A DNA stretch of 64,000 bases from DATNPX01 sp036702975 (GCA_036702975.1 DATNPX010000034.1:186001-250000), one strand, 5' to 3'; positions 19,459 to 28,443 are shown, counted from the stretch's first letter. A program made the numbers and translations. Notes: generated by a model not told the origin, from the sequence alone.

Positions 19459-19497
19459 AGAAAAGCCCCCGCGCCTTCGGAGTGAGGAGCGGGGGCT
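19459..19497 (-). terminator. Intrinsic terminator in the ilv operon leader (attenuator)
   Basis: On the minus strand a perfect 9-bp GC stem, AGCCCCCGC pairing with GCGGGGGCT (19489-19497 with 19464-19472), encloses a 16-base loop and is followed directly by a U-rich run (TTTTCTT). It lies between the leader ORF and ilvD, so it would stop transcription before the first structural gene unless prevented. On the plus strand no T-run follows, so it acts in the ilv direction only. Confidence 0.85.
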
Positions 19498-19539
19498 TGA
19501 TGACTTCGGTTCGTTACCTACGCAAGCGGCCCACTCCTC
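19479..19539 (-). promoter_or_regulatory. Antiterminator pairing for the ilv attenuator
   Basis: The leader RNA segment GAGGAGTGGG (19530-19539, within the last codons of the leader peptide) can pair over ten positions, including one G-U, with CCCGCTCCTC, which contains part of the terminator's 5' arm and loop. The two helices are mutually exclusive. A ribosome stalled at the Ile/Val/Leu codons just upstream would leave this segment free and favour readthrough. A ribosome reaching the stop codon would cover it and allow termination. The pairing is seen in the sequence; the mechanism is inferred from classical attenuators. Confidence 0.7.
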
Positions 19540-19595
19540 GTTCTAATAAGTACGAGAATAAGGAGGCTAATAAGGCTTACTACTTGCTTCAACAC
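19518..19595 (-). CDS. Branched-chain leader peptide of the ilv operon
   Basis: A short frame ending in TAG at 19518-19520 encodes an extraordinary run of Ile, Val and Leu codons: in IYIVLKQVVSLISLLILVLI, 15 of 20 residues are branched-chain. This is the hallmark of a leader peptide whose translation senses charged tRNA-Ile/Val/Leu. The tail RTRSGPLA ends just before the terminator arm. The exact start is unclear: GTG at 19595 gives 25 residues, ATT at 19604 lies at good distance from an AGG, and the frame stays open to 19799. No ATG is available nearby. It is upstream of ilvD by about 85 bases. Confidence 0.75.
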   Translation of the reverse strand: MLKQVVSLISLLILVLIRTRSGPLA

Positions 19596-19686
19596 GATGT
19601 AAATTTGGTGCCTATTAAGGTGGGCGGAAAAATTTGATGCGAATCTCAGCCGATTGAATCTGTTCAAATCGCGAGTTCGTAAAACT

Positions 19687-19715
19687 AAGATGACACGACT
19701 ATTGTGAATGGTCAA
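19687..19715 (-). promoter_or_regulatory. Tentative sigma-70 promoter of the ilv-leu operon
   Basis: TTGACC at 19710-19715 (minus strand) is a good -35 match. Seventeen bases downstream lies CATCTT, a weak -10 match of three of six positions. The spot is about 90-110 bases ahead of the leader ORF's branched-chain codons. The call depends mainly on position and the -35 box. Confidence 0.3.
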
Positions 19716-19993
19716 ATGATTACTAAAGCTAATTTCTGGTGGAAATACGCTGAAGGCGAGAAATTTAGCCAACCACAGGGCTTTTTGGCTTGTATACAAT
19801 CTCTAAACATCTTGTGACATTGCTATTAACGAAAGCAGAGCATGTCCATTCTCCGAACGCTCGGTCAATTTTGTGCTCTCTTTCAAACGACCATGTTAGT
19901 AATGGACCCTCTGTGGAATTCAACAGTGCTAGCCCGGCTAAAAAAACATAATACAGACATCACCAGGCAACTGAATCCGAGAGGTGAGCTGAT
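19716..19993. other. Intergenic region, no convincing gene
   Basis: This lies between the ilv operon promoter region and the small coiled-coil gene. A 62-codon plus-strand frame (19842-20030) overlaps the next gene and has no recognisable features. I see no RNA gene or repeat. It presumably holds promoters for the divergent units. Confidence 0.4.
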
Positions 19994-20299
19994 ATGGTGT
20001 CTTGCAACATTCGTCGGAACATGGCATTGATTCCGACTCTATTTCTCATCAACATGTCTTCAAACGTCCCGACTTTCGGTCGAGATATGCAGCGAGGCGA
20101 ATACCTGGCTCTACGCGATGCCAGATTGACCCTGCTAAATGAAGAAGCAGATCTGCGAAAGGACAAACAAGACATTGAAGGTGATATAGCCGAGCTGAGT
20201 GCAAAACTAAGAGGCAAATACCAAAAACTGAATTCGATCTATGGACAGTTAAAGGATGTCGATCTGTCAATTAAGCAAATCGACAAAGACTTACTGTGA
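19994..20299 (+). CDS. Small coiled-coil protein, hypothetical
   Basis: A 101-residue protein. Residues about 38-100 form a heptad-rich Leu/Asp/Lys coiled coil (for example LNEEADLRKDKQDIEGDIAE). The first 30 residues contain a short hydrophobic patch (MALIPTLFLINM) that could be a weak signal or membrane anchor. GAGAGGTGAG lies a suitable distance before ATG 19994; ATG at 20084 would leave only the coiled coil. It converges with the 700-residue gene, whose stop is 26 bases away. Function unknown. Confidence 0.5.
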   Translation: MVSCNIRRNMALIPTLFLINMSSNVPTFGRDMQRGEYLALRDARLTLLNEEADLRKDKQDIEGDIAELSAKLRGKYQKLNSIYGQLKDVDLSIKQIDKDLL

Positions 20300-20325
20300 G
20301 AATGAGACTGACCCTAGTCCTCGAC

Positions 20326-22428
20326 CTAAAGGTCACCATGGTCAGGGAAGTTGAGACTGTTTAGGAGCATATTGCTCAGACGGTCCATGTAGGCAGATAT
20401 GGCTTTTGACATTCGTATCTTGGTCTCGTCGAGGACATTCCAAGCCTCAACTTCATGAGCCCAGTTTCTGTATTCTTGGCGATTTCGGTCCACTATTTTT
20501 TGTGTCTCCTCGATTCCATGTTTTAGTTCATCTCTAACCAGAGGAATTGCTCGAGACTGAAAATCTTCTACAGCTTTGGAATCATCCCAATTCAGCGAAT
20601 CATATTTGTATTTTACCGACTCGAGTTCTGGCGAAAGTCCAACAGGAAACATATTGTGGTCATCGAGAAAATCAAGGCTACCGGGCAAAAGGAGTTGATC
20701 TGGCTCGTCATAAATCTTTGCCGCATCTTTCAAAAGATTCAAACGATTGCGCTGAAAGTCATGCCTGAATGACGCATGTTTAAGTTCTGAATTGGACTTG
20801 CTCAGCACTTTCGCTCGTTCATTCTGCTCAGCATTTAAAAGTCTTCCGGCTCGTTTAGCATTGACGTCTTCAATGAAGCTATCGGGCAACGACCTGCCGC
20901 AGGCAGATTTGAAGAGTTGTGCAACAGCTTGTAACTCTCCTTCTGTTAGCGACCGCCCCGTGGTATCACCATTGGTAGCTTTGTCGATATGCGCTCTCAC
21001 CATAAGAGCGTCTTGTTCACCGTGTTTTGCTTCGTGAGCAATGTAGCCCGTCAACTCGTTGCTGAACTGGTCAGTATCCTCCAAGTCGGAATCCCTCAGG
21101 CGCAATTGACCATCGGAGTAGCTAGCCTTCGCGTGCTTACCTTCAGTCAATTTGACGACCTTGAGATTTGGCACGACCTCATCCGGCCAAAGCTTGGGAG
21201 CTTCCTCATTAACTATCTGCTCCAAACCAGCTCGTCTCGCGGAAAATTCATCTTCAATTTTGGTGCGTAAGCGAGCATCAGCCTTGCGAACTTCTAAATA
21301 CCGCTCAAAGATCCGCGCCCCCTCTGGATGGCTTGCAAGATCTCGGCGCATGTCTGCGATGTCTTCCGGTGTCTTAGTTGATCTCGAGAGACGCCGGCTG
21401 AGATTCATATCACCGACAGCTTCTCCAAATTTTTCACGAAGCCCGAAGCCCTCTTCTTCCAGTACACTTATTTGCTGTCTGTGTTTCTGAATATCAAAGC
21501 TCTTTACACGCTCACTCAGAAAACTGGAAATACGATTGTCTAACTGTTCTACAGTGCCTGGCGGCATCTTGTAGTTTTCCTCGAGTAACTCTGCACCCGG
21601 TTTTGCAGACTCAATCTCGCGGTCAGCGACCTGCGGTATCCGACCAGCCGGCTCATCAGCGGCTTCCGTATGCAGTCTGGCTGAACTTCTCTCCGTAAGC
21701 TCTAATTTCGGCAGTTTAGAAACGGCACCATTTACGGTGCTTTCAACCATTGCAGCTGAAGTAGAGTCTCCAAATTTCGCCATTTTACCGACGAATCCGA
21801 CTGCACCAAGTGCCATTGTTCCGGCCAATACCACGCTAATAGCCGCGTCACCAGTTTTCTCTTCAATTTCCTTCCGCGCTTTCTCGACATCCGCTTTGGA
21901 ATAAGCACTTTGGTGCATAACTACATCGGCAGCGGAACTAGCTGCGGTGGCAGCATTGATGGTATCAGCAGCAGCCTTCGCGACACTACCGGCGGTGAGC
22001 AGCATGACGGCACCTTCACTGGCTAATGCAAGGCCCGTAACTACAGCCGCACTGGCTCCTAAAGTTGCCGCCAGCGGAGCGGCTGCCACCAATGTTGCGC
22101 CGATGGCCACACCTTCAGCGGCAGTAATGAATGCTTGACGCGGATTATTGACCACATCATTGTAGAGTTTTTTGGCCGCACCTTCGACGACGTGCGCACC
22201 GATATCTACGACACCGGCGGTCCGGTCGTAAGCCAATTGAGACCATGAGTCATGTCTATCGGGAGCCGCCGGACTCAGGGCAGCAACTCCGTAAGACTGT
22301 GCAGCAAATCTGGCGGCGGCACTATTTAGACACAACGCATCAAATGAATTCGCGGGACGATCTATTTGATGAATCGTTGCCTTGGATTGAATGAACTCCG
22401 GTCCAGCTTCAGCGCCTGCATTCGCCAT
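20326..22428 (-). CDS. Large Ala-rich protein with C-terminal HEXXH zincin-like motif
   Basis: A 700-residue protein of no family I can name. Residues about 85-215 are Ala/Gly-rich and hydrophobic, with glycine-zipper-like membrane segments (VAIGATLVAAAPLAATLGAS). Residues 300-410 are charged and helical. At 465-469 there is HEAKH within GYIAHEAKHGEQD, preceded by small hydrophobic residues as in zinc metallopeptidases, with several downstream Glu candidates for a third ligand. The arrangement, a membrane-active N-terminus and a zincin-like C-terminus without a signal peptide, recalls secreted effector or toxin proteins. That is inference. It is transcribed alone. Confidence 0.7.
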   Translation of the reverse strand: MANAGAEAGPEFIQSKATIHQIDRPANSFDALCLNSAAARFAAQSYGVAALSPAAPDRHDSWSQLAYDRTAGVVDIGAHVVEGAAKKLYNDVVNNPRQAFITAAEGVAIGATLVAAAPLAATLGASAAVVTGLALASEGAVMLLTAGSVAKAAADTINAATAASSAADVVMHQSAYSKADVEKARKEIEEKTGDAAISVVLAGTMALGAVGFVGKMAKFGDSTSAAMVESTVNGAVSKLPKLELTERSSARLHTEAADEPAGRIPQVADREIESAKPGAELLEENYKMPPGTVEQLDNRISSFLSERVKSFDIQKHRQQISVLEEEGFGLREKFGEAVGDMNLSRRLSRSTKTPEDIADMRRDLASHPEGARIFERYLEVRKADARLRTKIEDEFSARRAGLEQIVNEEAPKLWPDEVVPNLKVVKLTEGKHAKASYSDGQLRLRDSDLEDTDQFSNELTGYIAHEAKHGEQDALMVRAHIDKATNGDTTGRSLTEGELQAVAQLFKSACGRSLPDSFIEDVNAKRAGRLLNAEQNERAKVLSKSNSELKHASFRHDFQRNRLNLLKDAAKIYDEPDQLLLPGSLDFLDDHNMFPVGLSPELESVKYKYDSLNWDDSKAVEDFQSRAIPLVRDELKHGIEETQKIVDRNRQEYRNWAHEVEAWNVLDETKIRMSKAISAYMDRLSNMLLNSLNFPDHGDL

Positions 22429-22550
22429 AGGTCGCCTTTTTAAAACTTGTGATTCTGGTTATATTGCTGGAACTCTCGTGAAAAACACGTGAACAGTTGA
22501 TCAATCAATTTCTTCACCCTGCGTTCACGTCTGAGTTTACGAGGTGAAGG

Positions 22551-22593
22551 CGACGGCACCGGAAGAACTCCCTCAGCTCTCCCGGTGCCGTCG
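22551..22593 (-). terminator. Strong inverted repeat after the ABC export operon
   Basis: A perfect 12-bp stem, CGACGGCACCGG with CCGGTGCCGTCG, has a 19-base loop and lies just beyond the stop of the last permease gene. No T-run follows on the minus strand (GCCTTCACC), so as an intrinsic terminator it is atypical. It could be a 3' stabilising hairpin or a factor-assisted stop. Confidence 0.5.
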
Positions 22594-22604
22594 TTTCGCG
22601 GCAT

Positions 22605-23690
22605 CTAACCCATTTGACGGCGGAATCTCAAAAGACTGAATGCAAAAAGCACAACGGCTGATGAGGCGAGCATAAGTACTGGTAACATCATGCCTGTTAC
22701 CGGGGTTCCTTTCAAAAATAGACTGCGTGCTATGTAAGTGTAATATCGAAGCGGATCCAGACTCGCCAGTCGCTGCAGGAACTCCGGCATCGTCTCGAAT
22801 GGCACCACAGCACCTGAAAGCTGCATCACTGGAACGTTGACGAAGAACGAAACAAGGTGCGCCTGACGTTCCGTTTTGCATACAGTGGCCATCATAATCC
22901 CAAGCCCTATTCCTACGAATATGTACAAAGAGCTGGCAATCAAAAAGACGACCATGCTGCCCCGAAATGGCAGACCAAACACAGCAAGGGCGATCGACGT
23001 TGCGAAGAACAGATCTATCATGAGCAGCCCAAAGACTGGAGTCACTTTGGCAAGCAAGATCTCAGCAACCGAATATGGTGTCATAAGTAACTGTTCGAGA
23101 GTGCCCAGCTCCTTCTCTCGCAACAGTGAAGCGGACGATACGAGGGTGCTGGTCAAGGTAAGCATCGCACCGATAACTCCTGGCACAAAGTACCAGCTAC
23201 TGGCCATGGCTGGGTTCCATAGCATCTTAATCGACGGCGTAATCGGCATCGGCGGTCGCTCAACGCCACCATCGAAGTGTAAAATCGTTTGCATCAGATA
23301 GCCGCGTACGACTTTCGCTGTGTATGAATCGACACCATCCAGAACCACGCGAATATGCGCTAGATGCTCCCTTTGAAGATCATGCTCGAAATCCGGGGGA
23401 ACGACCAGACCAACCTTCACTGCCGATGATTTGATGGCATTCTCTAGTTCAGACTCTTGAGCATAAACCGAGCGAAGCCGAAACATATTCGTAGCCATAA
23501 TGGATGAAAACAGACTTCTGCTTGTAGAGCTGTGACAGTAGTCGACAAATCCGATTGGCACGTTGCGTACACCAACATCCAGCGATGCACCGAGAATAAG
23601 CAATTGTATAGTTGGTGGGAAAAGTAGCAAGAAAAGAAGATGTTTGTCGCGAAGAGTGTGCAGTGCCTCCTTCGTGATAAGTCCGATCAT
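22605..23690 (-). CDS. ABC-2 type permease, second of pair
   Basis: A permease of about 361 residues. It has an N-terminal membrane helix (HLLFLLLFPPTIQLLILGASL), a large extracytoplasmic domain (about residues 40-170) and five further helices, with the ABC2-type pattern KELGTLEQLLMTPYSVAEILLAK. This resembles the YhhJ/YbhR/YbhS group working with an HlyD-like protein and a double ATPase. The frame is open to 23756, but ATG 23690 (MIGLITKEALHTLRDK) matches how such permeases begin; MHLRTAEKK at 23747 is the alternative. It ends the operon. Confidence 0.88.
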   Translation of the reverse strand: MIGLITKEALHTLRDKHLLFLLLFPPTIQLLILGASLDVGVRNVPIGFVDYCHSSTSRSLFSSIMATNMFRLRSVYAQESELENAIKSSAVKVGLVVPPDFEHDLQREHLAHIRVVLDGVDSYTAKVVRGYLMQTILHFDGGVERPPMPITPSIKMLWNPAMASSWYFVPGVIGAMLTLTSTLVSSASLLREKELGTLEQLLMTPYSVAEILLAKVTPVFGLLMIDLFFATSIALAVFGLPFRGSMVVFLIASSLYIFVGIGLGIMMATVCKTERQAHLVSFFVNVPVMQLSGAVVPFETMPEFLQRLASLDPLRYYTYIARSLFLKGTPVTGMMLPVLMLASSAVVLFAFSLLRFRRQMG

Positions 23691-23808
23691 GCGACTTTCT
23701 TTAAGCCGTTGCCATTGTATTTTTTTTTCTGCAGTCCGCAAATGCATGTTCCTCATTTGTCATACGATACGTTATACGATATGTTACGTGTGCCTCAGTT
23801 TTATTGAA

Positions 23809-24915
23809 TCAGTCTTCGAGCCGCATAGGTCTTAGCCTGTGCCATGCAGCAGCAAACAGAATCACACCGAAGGCGGCGATCAAGCAAATCCTCCACCACA
23901 TTTCATGCCATCCCGCTCCTCTCATGAAGGCATCTCGACAAACCTCAATGTAGTAGCGAGCGGGTACCACATAAGTTGCAAGACTTATCGGAATCGGAAT
24001 ATTGGACAGTGGGTAAACGAAACCTGAGAGCAGGAGAGCCGGGAAAAAGCCACCGGTCGCAGTCGCTTGAACCGCCACATTTTCTTCGCGCGTGATCACA
24101 CCTGCAAGCAAACCGAACGAAACGGCGGCAAGCACATAAATGACCGTAGAAACGAACAGAGGTCCCGCATCGGCTGCAAGCGACAAACCAAAGACCGGGT
24201 AAGCAAGACCCACCATCAGCATCGCGATAACCATTCCAATTGAAGCGTAAACTATCCCTTTGCCAAGCAAGAATTCGGCTGCATTTAAGCCGGAAGCATA
24301 GACCTGCACGATTGTCTTCTGCTCGAGCTCACGCGCGATTGCGATAGCAGAGAGCAGTGCAGGATACATCCAGAGGACGATGGCAAAAACTCCTGAGACT
24401 ATAAATGGTGTCTCCCGGCCGTCTCCGTTGAACCATACTTCAATGTCGGGGACGATAAACAAAGAATGCAAGTCCGGAGCAATTCGCTCGTAGCCTGTTT
24501 TCAGAGTGGTTAGAGACACCAATTGCCTGATCGTCTCAGCGCTGCTCATGTCGCTACCATCAATGAATACATGGAAGCTGGCTGACTGACCAGATTTTGC
24601 TTTGGATTCGAAACCATGGGGTATTATTATTTCGGCCTTGATGTCTCCCCGCCTCAAAGCGCCAAAGGCATCAGCTTGCGGTGCCAGGACGGTCCTTACG
24701 GTTTGAGAGGCCAACAGATCAGCGGTCAGTTTACGACTGAGCAAAGATTCATCTAGATCTTGGATGAAAATTGGAATATCGTGATTCTCGAGTCGCACTC
24801 CGTAGCCAAACAACAGCATGGTTACCAATGGCAGGATCAGGGCCAGCGCTAACCCAAGCCTATCGCGTCTAAACGAAGACCATTCCTTTGCTGCTTGCAT
24901 GAACATTTTGCTCAT
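23809..24915 (-). CDS. ABC-2 type permease, first of pair
   Basis: A 368-residue permease with a membrane helix near residues 20-42 (LGLALALILPLVTMLLFGYG), a periplasmic domain to about residue 175, then five helices around ELEQKTIVQVYASGLNAAEFLLGKG. The ABC-2/YbhS family match is clear. Start ATG 24915 overlaps the ATPase stop by four bases (ATGA), so the two are coupled. With the neighbouring permease it should form the membrane heterodimer of one exporter. Confidence 0.9.
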   Translation of the reverse strand: MSKMFMQAAKEWSSFRRDRLGLALALILPLVTMLLFGYGVRLENHDIPIFIQDLDESLLSRKLTADLLASQTVRTVLAPQADAFGALRRGDIKAEIIIPHGFESKAKSGQSASFHVFIDGSDMSSAETIRQLVSLTTLKTGYERIAPDLHSLFIVPDIEVWFNGDGRETPFIVSGVFAIVLWMYPALLSAIAIARELEQKTIVQVYASGLNAAEFLLGKGIVYASIGMVIAMLMVGLAYPVFGLSLAADAGPLFVSTVIYVLAAVSFGLLAGVITREENVAVQATATGGFFPALLLSGFVYPLSNIPIPISLATYVVPARYYIEVCRDAFMRGAGWHEMWWRICLIAAFGVILFAAAWHRLRPMRLED

Positions 24916-26882
24916 GTCGTCCGCTCGGCTCTGTGGACAATTTGAACAAAGGCATCCTCGAGTGACGGAGCAACCTCAGCGGTTCGTGCTACATGAATGC
25001 CATTGACTTGCAAGCGAGTCAGCAAGTCCGATTCTGCGAACGCTTCGCTGGTTAACTGCACGCGCAATTTACGCGGAAACACAGAGAGAAGCGAAGGATC
25101 GATCACGTCTGAAAGAATCGCATACGCTTTATGCACGTCGTTAACAAATAATTCGAAGAGACGGTCGGTAGCACGGCGTAAGTCTTGCGGAGGTCCCTCG
25201 GCGATCAGCCTGCCGGAATACATTAGACCAAGACGATGACAATACTCTGCGTCTTCCATGAAATGTGTTGTCACAAGGATAGCAGTTCCGCTGGCGGCAA
25301 AACTTCTAATCAGCTTCCACATCTGTCGGCGAATCAAAGGGTCGATACCAGATGTCGGTTCGTCTAGAAATAAGACACCCGGACGGTGCATCACAGAGGC
25401 ACCAAATGCGATGCGCTGTTTGAGGCCTTGCGGTAAGGTCTTTACAGGCAGGCGCGCCGAGTGCTCAAGATTGCAAACAGATAAGACCCAGTCGATTCGC
25501 TCTTTCTGAGCGGACCCGGTAATGGAATACGCTGCAGCGTAATACTGAAGATTTTCGAGCACCGACAGATCATCGTAAAGGGTAAACCGTTGACTCATGT
25601 AGCCGATGTGGCGGCGAGATTGATTGCTCACGCCCTTCCGATTCTCGCCAGACAGATAGGCGGTGCCTGAAGTCGGTTCAAGCAGACCGCAAAGCATTTT
25701 TATTGTTGTGGTTTTACCAGCGCCATTAGCACCAAGTAGTCCGAAAATCTCTCCTCGCCGAACTGAAAAACTGACATCCTTGACTGCATCGAACCCTCCA
25801 AAGCGCTTTCCCAAACGATCGGCAACTATTCCTGCTTCCGCCGTAATCGGCATTACATTTTCTGCGCCAGGCGGAAATGCTGATGCCTCTGGTTCTTTAA
25901 GACCGTGCTCGCGCATAGTCACAACAAAAACATTCTCTAATGAGGCTTCCTCAAAAGCATAAGTAACATTATCGACTCTGGCGTCACCAGTGAGCGACCA
26001 ACCCAAGTCATCGCACAGAACTCGAGCTACCTGCCCTTTTGATTTAGTCAATATATCGATCCGGTCTCCATACCTATTGACGTCCAGTACAGTCGCATTC
26101 ATCTTCGCCCGAATCGACAGATCCAGGGCAGCATGAGCCTCACCCAAGTCTGTCGCCTGAATCTGTATGCGACTCAGGCCAAGCTCCTCCCGCAGTGTGT
26201 CTGGCTTCCCCTCTTTGACGATGCGACCCCGATCCAAAAGCGCTACCCGGTCGCACAACTCGGCCTCTGAGAAGTTGGGAGTAGCTACCACGGTTGTAAC
26301 CCCTGCCGCAGCAGCATGGGCAAGCAAATGCCATATTTCTCTACGCGAGATAGGATCAAGCCCGGTGCTTGGTTCGTCCAGTAAGAGTACACGGGGCGAG
26401 AAAATCATAATGCAACATAAAGACAATTTCTGCTTCATGCCACCAGAGAGCTGTCCCGCGAGCCTGGAGGCAAACGGTTCCAGACCGGTCAAGCCAAGCA
26501 GGTAGTTTCGACGACTACTAAATACGTCATCTTTAACTCCATGTGATCCGGCAAAGTATCTGAGGTTTTCATCAACAGAGAGATCGGAATACAGCGAGAA
26601 CTCCTGTGTCAGGTATCCGATCGTCAGGCGTTGTGTCCTCGGCGACTGCCCAAATATTTCGAGTTTCCCGGCACTAGCCTGCATGACTCCGGCGAGCATG
26701 TTGAACAAGGTAGACTTTCCGGCGCCATCAGGACCGATGAAGCCAAACATCTCTCCAGTTCGGATCGAAAAAGTTAAATCTTCAATAGCGACAGTTTTAC
26801 CGAATCTCTTTATTGCACGCTCGACTGAGATGGCGTTGCTGCCGGGCAGCACCTGGTCGTTAGTCATGTCTTTAGCGGACAC
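24912..26882 (-). CDS. ABC transporter, two fused ATPase domains
   Basis: A 656-residue protein with two complete nucleotide-binding domains and no membrane segments. Domain 1 has Walker A GPDGAGKST, signature LSGGMKQKL and Walker B VLLLDEPSTGLDP. Domain 2 has GANGAGKTTTIK, the variant signature LPQGLKQRI and VLFLDEPTSGIDP. This is the YhiH/RbbA-like ATPase arrangement that pairs with HlyD and ABC-2 permeases for efflux of lipophilic compounds. Its start lies 11 bases inside the upstream HlyD gene. Confidence 0.93.
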   Translation of the reverse strand: MSAKDMTNDQVLPGSNAISVERAIKRFGKTVAIEDLTFSIRTGEMFGFIGPDGAGKSTLFNMLAGVMQASAGKLEIFGQSPRTQRLTIGYLTQEFSLYSDLSVDENLRYFAGSHGVKDDVFSSRRNYLLGLTGLEPFASRLAGQLSGGMKQKLSLCCIMIFSPRVLLLDEPSTGLDPISRREIWHLLAHAAAAGVTTVVATPNFSEAELCDRVALLDRGRIVKEGKPDTLREELGLSRIQIQATDLGEAHAALDLSIRAKMNATVLDVNRYGDRIDILTKSKGQVARVLCDDLGWSLTGDARVDNVTYAFEEASLENVFVVTMREHGLKEPEASAFPPGAENVMPITAEAGIVADRLGKRFGGFDAVKDVSFSVRRGEIFGLLGANGAGKTTTIKMLCGLLEPTSGTAYLSGENRKGVSNQSRRHIGYMSQRFTLYDDLSVLENLQYYAAAYSITGSAQKERIDWVLSVCNLEHSARLPVKTLPQGLKQRIAFGASVMHRPGVLFLDEPTSGIDPLIRRQMWKLIRSFAASGTAILVTTHFMEDAEYCHRLGLMYSGRLIAEGPPQDLRRATDRLFELFVNDVHKAYAILSDVIDPSLLSVFPRKLRVQLTSEAFAESDLLTRLQVNGIHVARTAEVAPSLEDAFVQIVHRAERTT

Positions 26883-28443
26883 TCCTGCTCGTCACGGAAA
26901 TTGTCGCTCGTCCAGTCATCCCCGGCCGTGCAAGATCATCAGCGATATTTAGAGAACATTTGATACCGTATTGACGCTCCAATAATTCGTCCTCGCTATA
27001 TTCGTTCTGCGGGCAAAATGCTGGTTGCGTATCGATCTCATTAACTATGGACGGGATAGCTCTCTTTTCTAATGCAGCGATTTGAATTTCAGCCTTCTGA
27101 CCGACTTTGATTTTTGTCACTTGCTTCGCCGGAACAAATGCTCGCAAATAAGCTGTTTTCATATTTGCCAGCTTCAGGAGTACCGGTCCAGGAACGACAA
27201 TTTCTCCAGGCCGAACCGCGCATGACACACAATTTCCATCGACCGGGCTGTCAATTGAACACGCTTTAATCTTCCCTTTGATCTCATCACGTGTCGCTTC
27301 GGCTTTAACCCGTTCAGTCTCAATGAAGGCTAATTTGGCTGCAAGCTGCTCGTAGCTAAGATTTTTCATGAAAGACTGCCTTTCCGACTCTGCAGACTTG
27401 AGTTCCTGTAGGGTCTTCTGCATCAACTCCGGTTGCTCAAAATCTGATAGACGATTAGCTAACTCCAGCTGTTTTTTCTTTAAAAGTTCTTCAATACCCT
27501 GTCTCTCTCGCTTAAGTTGAGCCGAGATTTTGGCGCGAGCTTGCTCTAAATAGCGAATTGATTCTTTCTGCATCTCGAAAGCCTCATTCAAAGCTAATTG
27601 GTTCATCTTTCCTGATTCCGCAATTGATCGTTTCTGCAAAATATAAAGTTGTTCCAACTCCTTTCCTTTCGCATCAAAAAGCTCATCGACCGCCCTCGCG
27701 CTGTCGTCTCGCATTAGTTTGAACGGAAATCGGTTGTATTTTGCAAGAATCTTGTTTTCGGTCTGACGCGAATCAGCCAGAATCTTCCTCTGCTGGTCGA
27801 ACCCAGAATCAGCTTCGGCCTCTGCCTGCTTCGATAATTCATCAAATCGATGCCGTTGCTCTGCATGCCGACGGTCGAGTTCATTCAGCTGATTTTGCAT
27901 AGGGTCCGCATCGTCCACAGCCTTTGGCGATACGGACCCTGAGCCCTGCAACAAAACGCCGGTGTCGGGATTCAACGTGTCAGCTCTTCTCAGCCAGCCG
28001 TTAATCCTTTTCTTTGGTTCATTCGCCATAGCCATGCTGACATTACTGTGGCTTTTTGCTCGCTTCAGCAAGACTTTCGTTGTACTCGCTGTGCCCATTG
28101 CACTTATCGTACTCATCGCGCTCAGTAGTTTTTCAGTCTGCTCCTTCTCTTTAGTCCCCTTCTCGATTAGCTTATTGACCCAGGCTAGCTGCCTCCGGTA
28201 TGCACTGTCATCGAGCAGCAGCAGCTGTTGTCCCCGTGTTACCGCCTCTCCTTCGTGGACGCACACCTTAAGAACTTTCCCTGGAATGCCGGCAGTGACA
28301 TGAGTTTCGTCTGTCTCTACTCGTCCGGTAACGCAAACCACGTCTTCGCGCTCAAAATCACGACCGATGGTGCAAGATGAGAGGTAGCTGATTGCCACCA
28401 ATACAACAAGACCGCGACCTATTTTCAAGAACGTCATCATCAT
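26872..28443 (-). CDS. HlyD-like membrane fusion lipoprotein
   Basis: A 523-residue periplasmic adaptor. The N-terminus is a lipoprotein signal with lipobox YLSSC near residues 20-24. It is followed by a lipoyl half-domain (GKVLKVCVHEGEAVTRGQQLLLLDD), a very long alpha-hairpin (about residues 90-390, rich in Glu/Lys/Gln) and the second lipoyl/beta-barrel part (VDGNCVSCAVRPGEIVVPG, then VGQKAEIQI). The long hairpin exceeds that of ordinary HlyD relatives. No TolC gene is adjacent. The start overlaps the YceI stop. Confidence 0.88.
   Translation of the reverse strand: MMMTFLKIGRGLVVLVAISYLSSCTIGRDFEREDVVCVTGRVETDETHVTAGIPGKVLKVCVHEGEAVTRGQQLLLLDDSAYRRQLAWVNKLIEKGTKEKEQTEKLLSAMSTISAMGTASTTKVLLKRAKSHSNVSMAMANEPKKRINGWLRRADTLNPDTGVLLQGSGSVSPKAVDDADPMQNQLNELDRRHAEQRHRFDELSKQAEAEADSGFDQQRKILADSRQTENKILAKYNRFPFKLMRDDSARAVDELFDAKGKELEQLYILQKRSIAESGKMNQLALNEAFEMQKESIRYLEQARAKISAQLKRERQGIEELLKKKQLELANRLSDFEQPELMQKTLQELKSAESERQSFMKNLSYEQLAAKLAFIETERVKAEATRDEIKGKIKACSIDSPVDGNCVSCAVRPGEIVVPGPVLLKLANMKTAYLRAFVPAKQVTKIKVGQKAEIQIAALEKRAIPSIVNEIDTQPAFCPQNEYSEDELLERQYGIKCSLNIADDLARPGMTGRATISVTSRSVR

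Noticed and set aside
19842..20030. 62-codon plus-strand frame upstream of the small coiled-coil gene
   Set aside because: It overlaps the next gene, has no recognisable feature, and its start lacks a good ribosome binding site.
22573..22881. 102-codon minus-strand frame overlapping the last permease gene
   Set aside because: It is out of frame with the permease, Cys- and Arg-rich, and has no coding character.
27962..28303. 113-codon hydrophobic plus-strand frame that looks like a membrane protein
   Set aside because: It is antisense to the charged coiled-coil hairpin of the HlyD-like gene; the complement of Glu/Lys codons gives Phe/Leu/Ser runs, so the hydrophobicity is an artefact.
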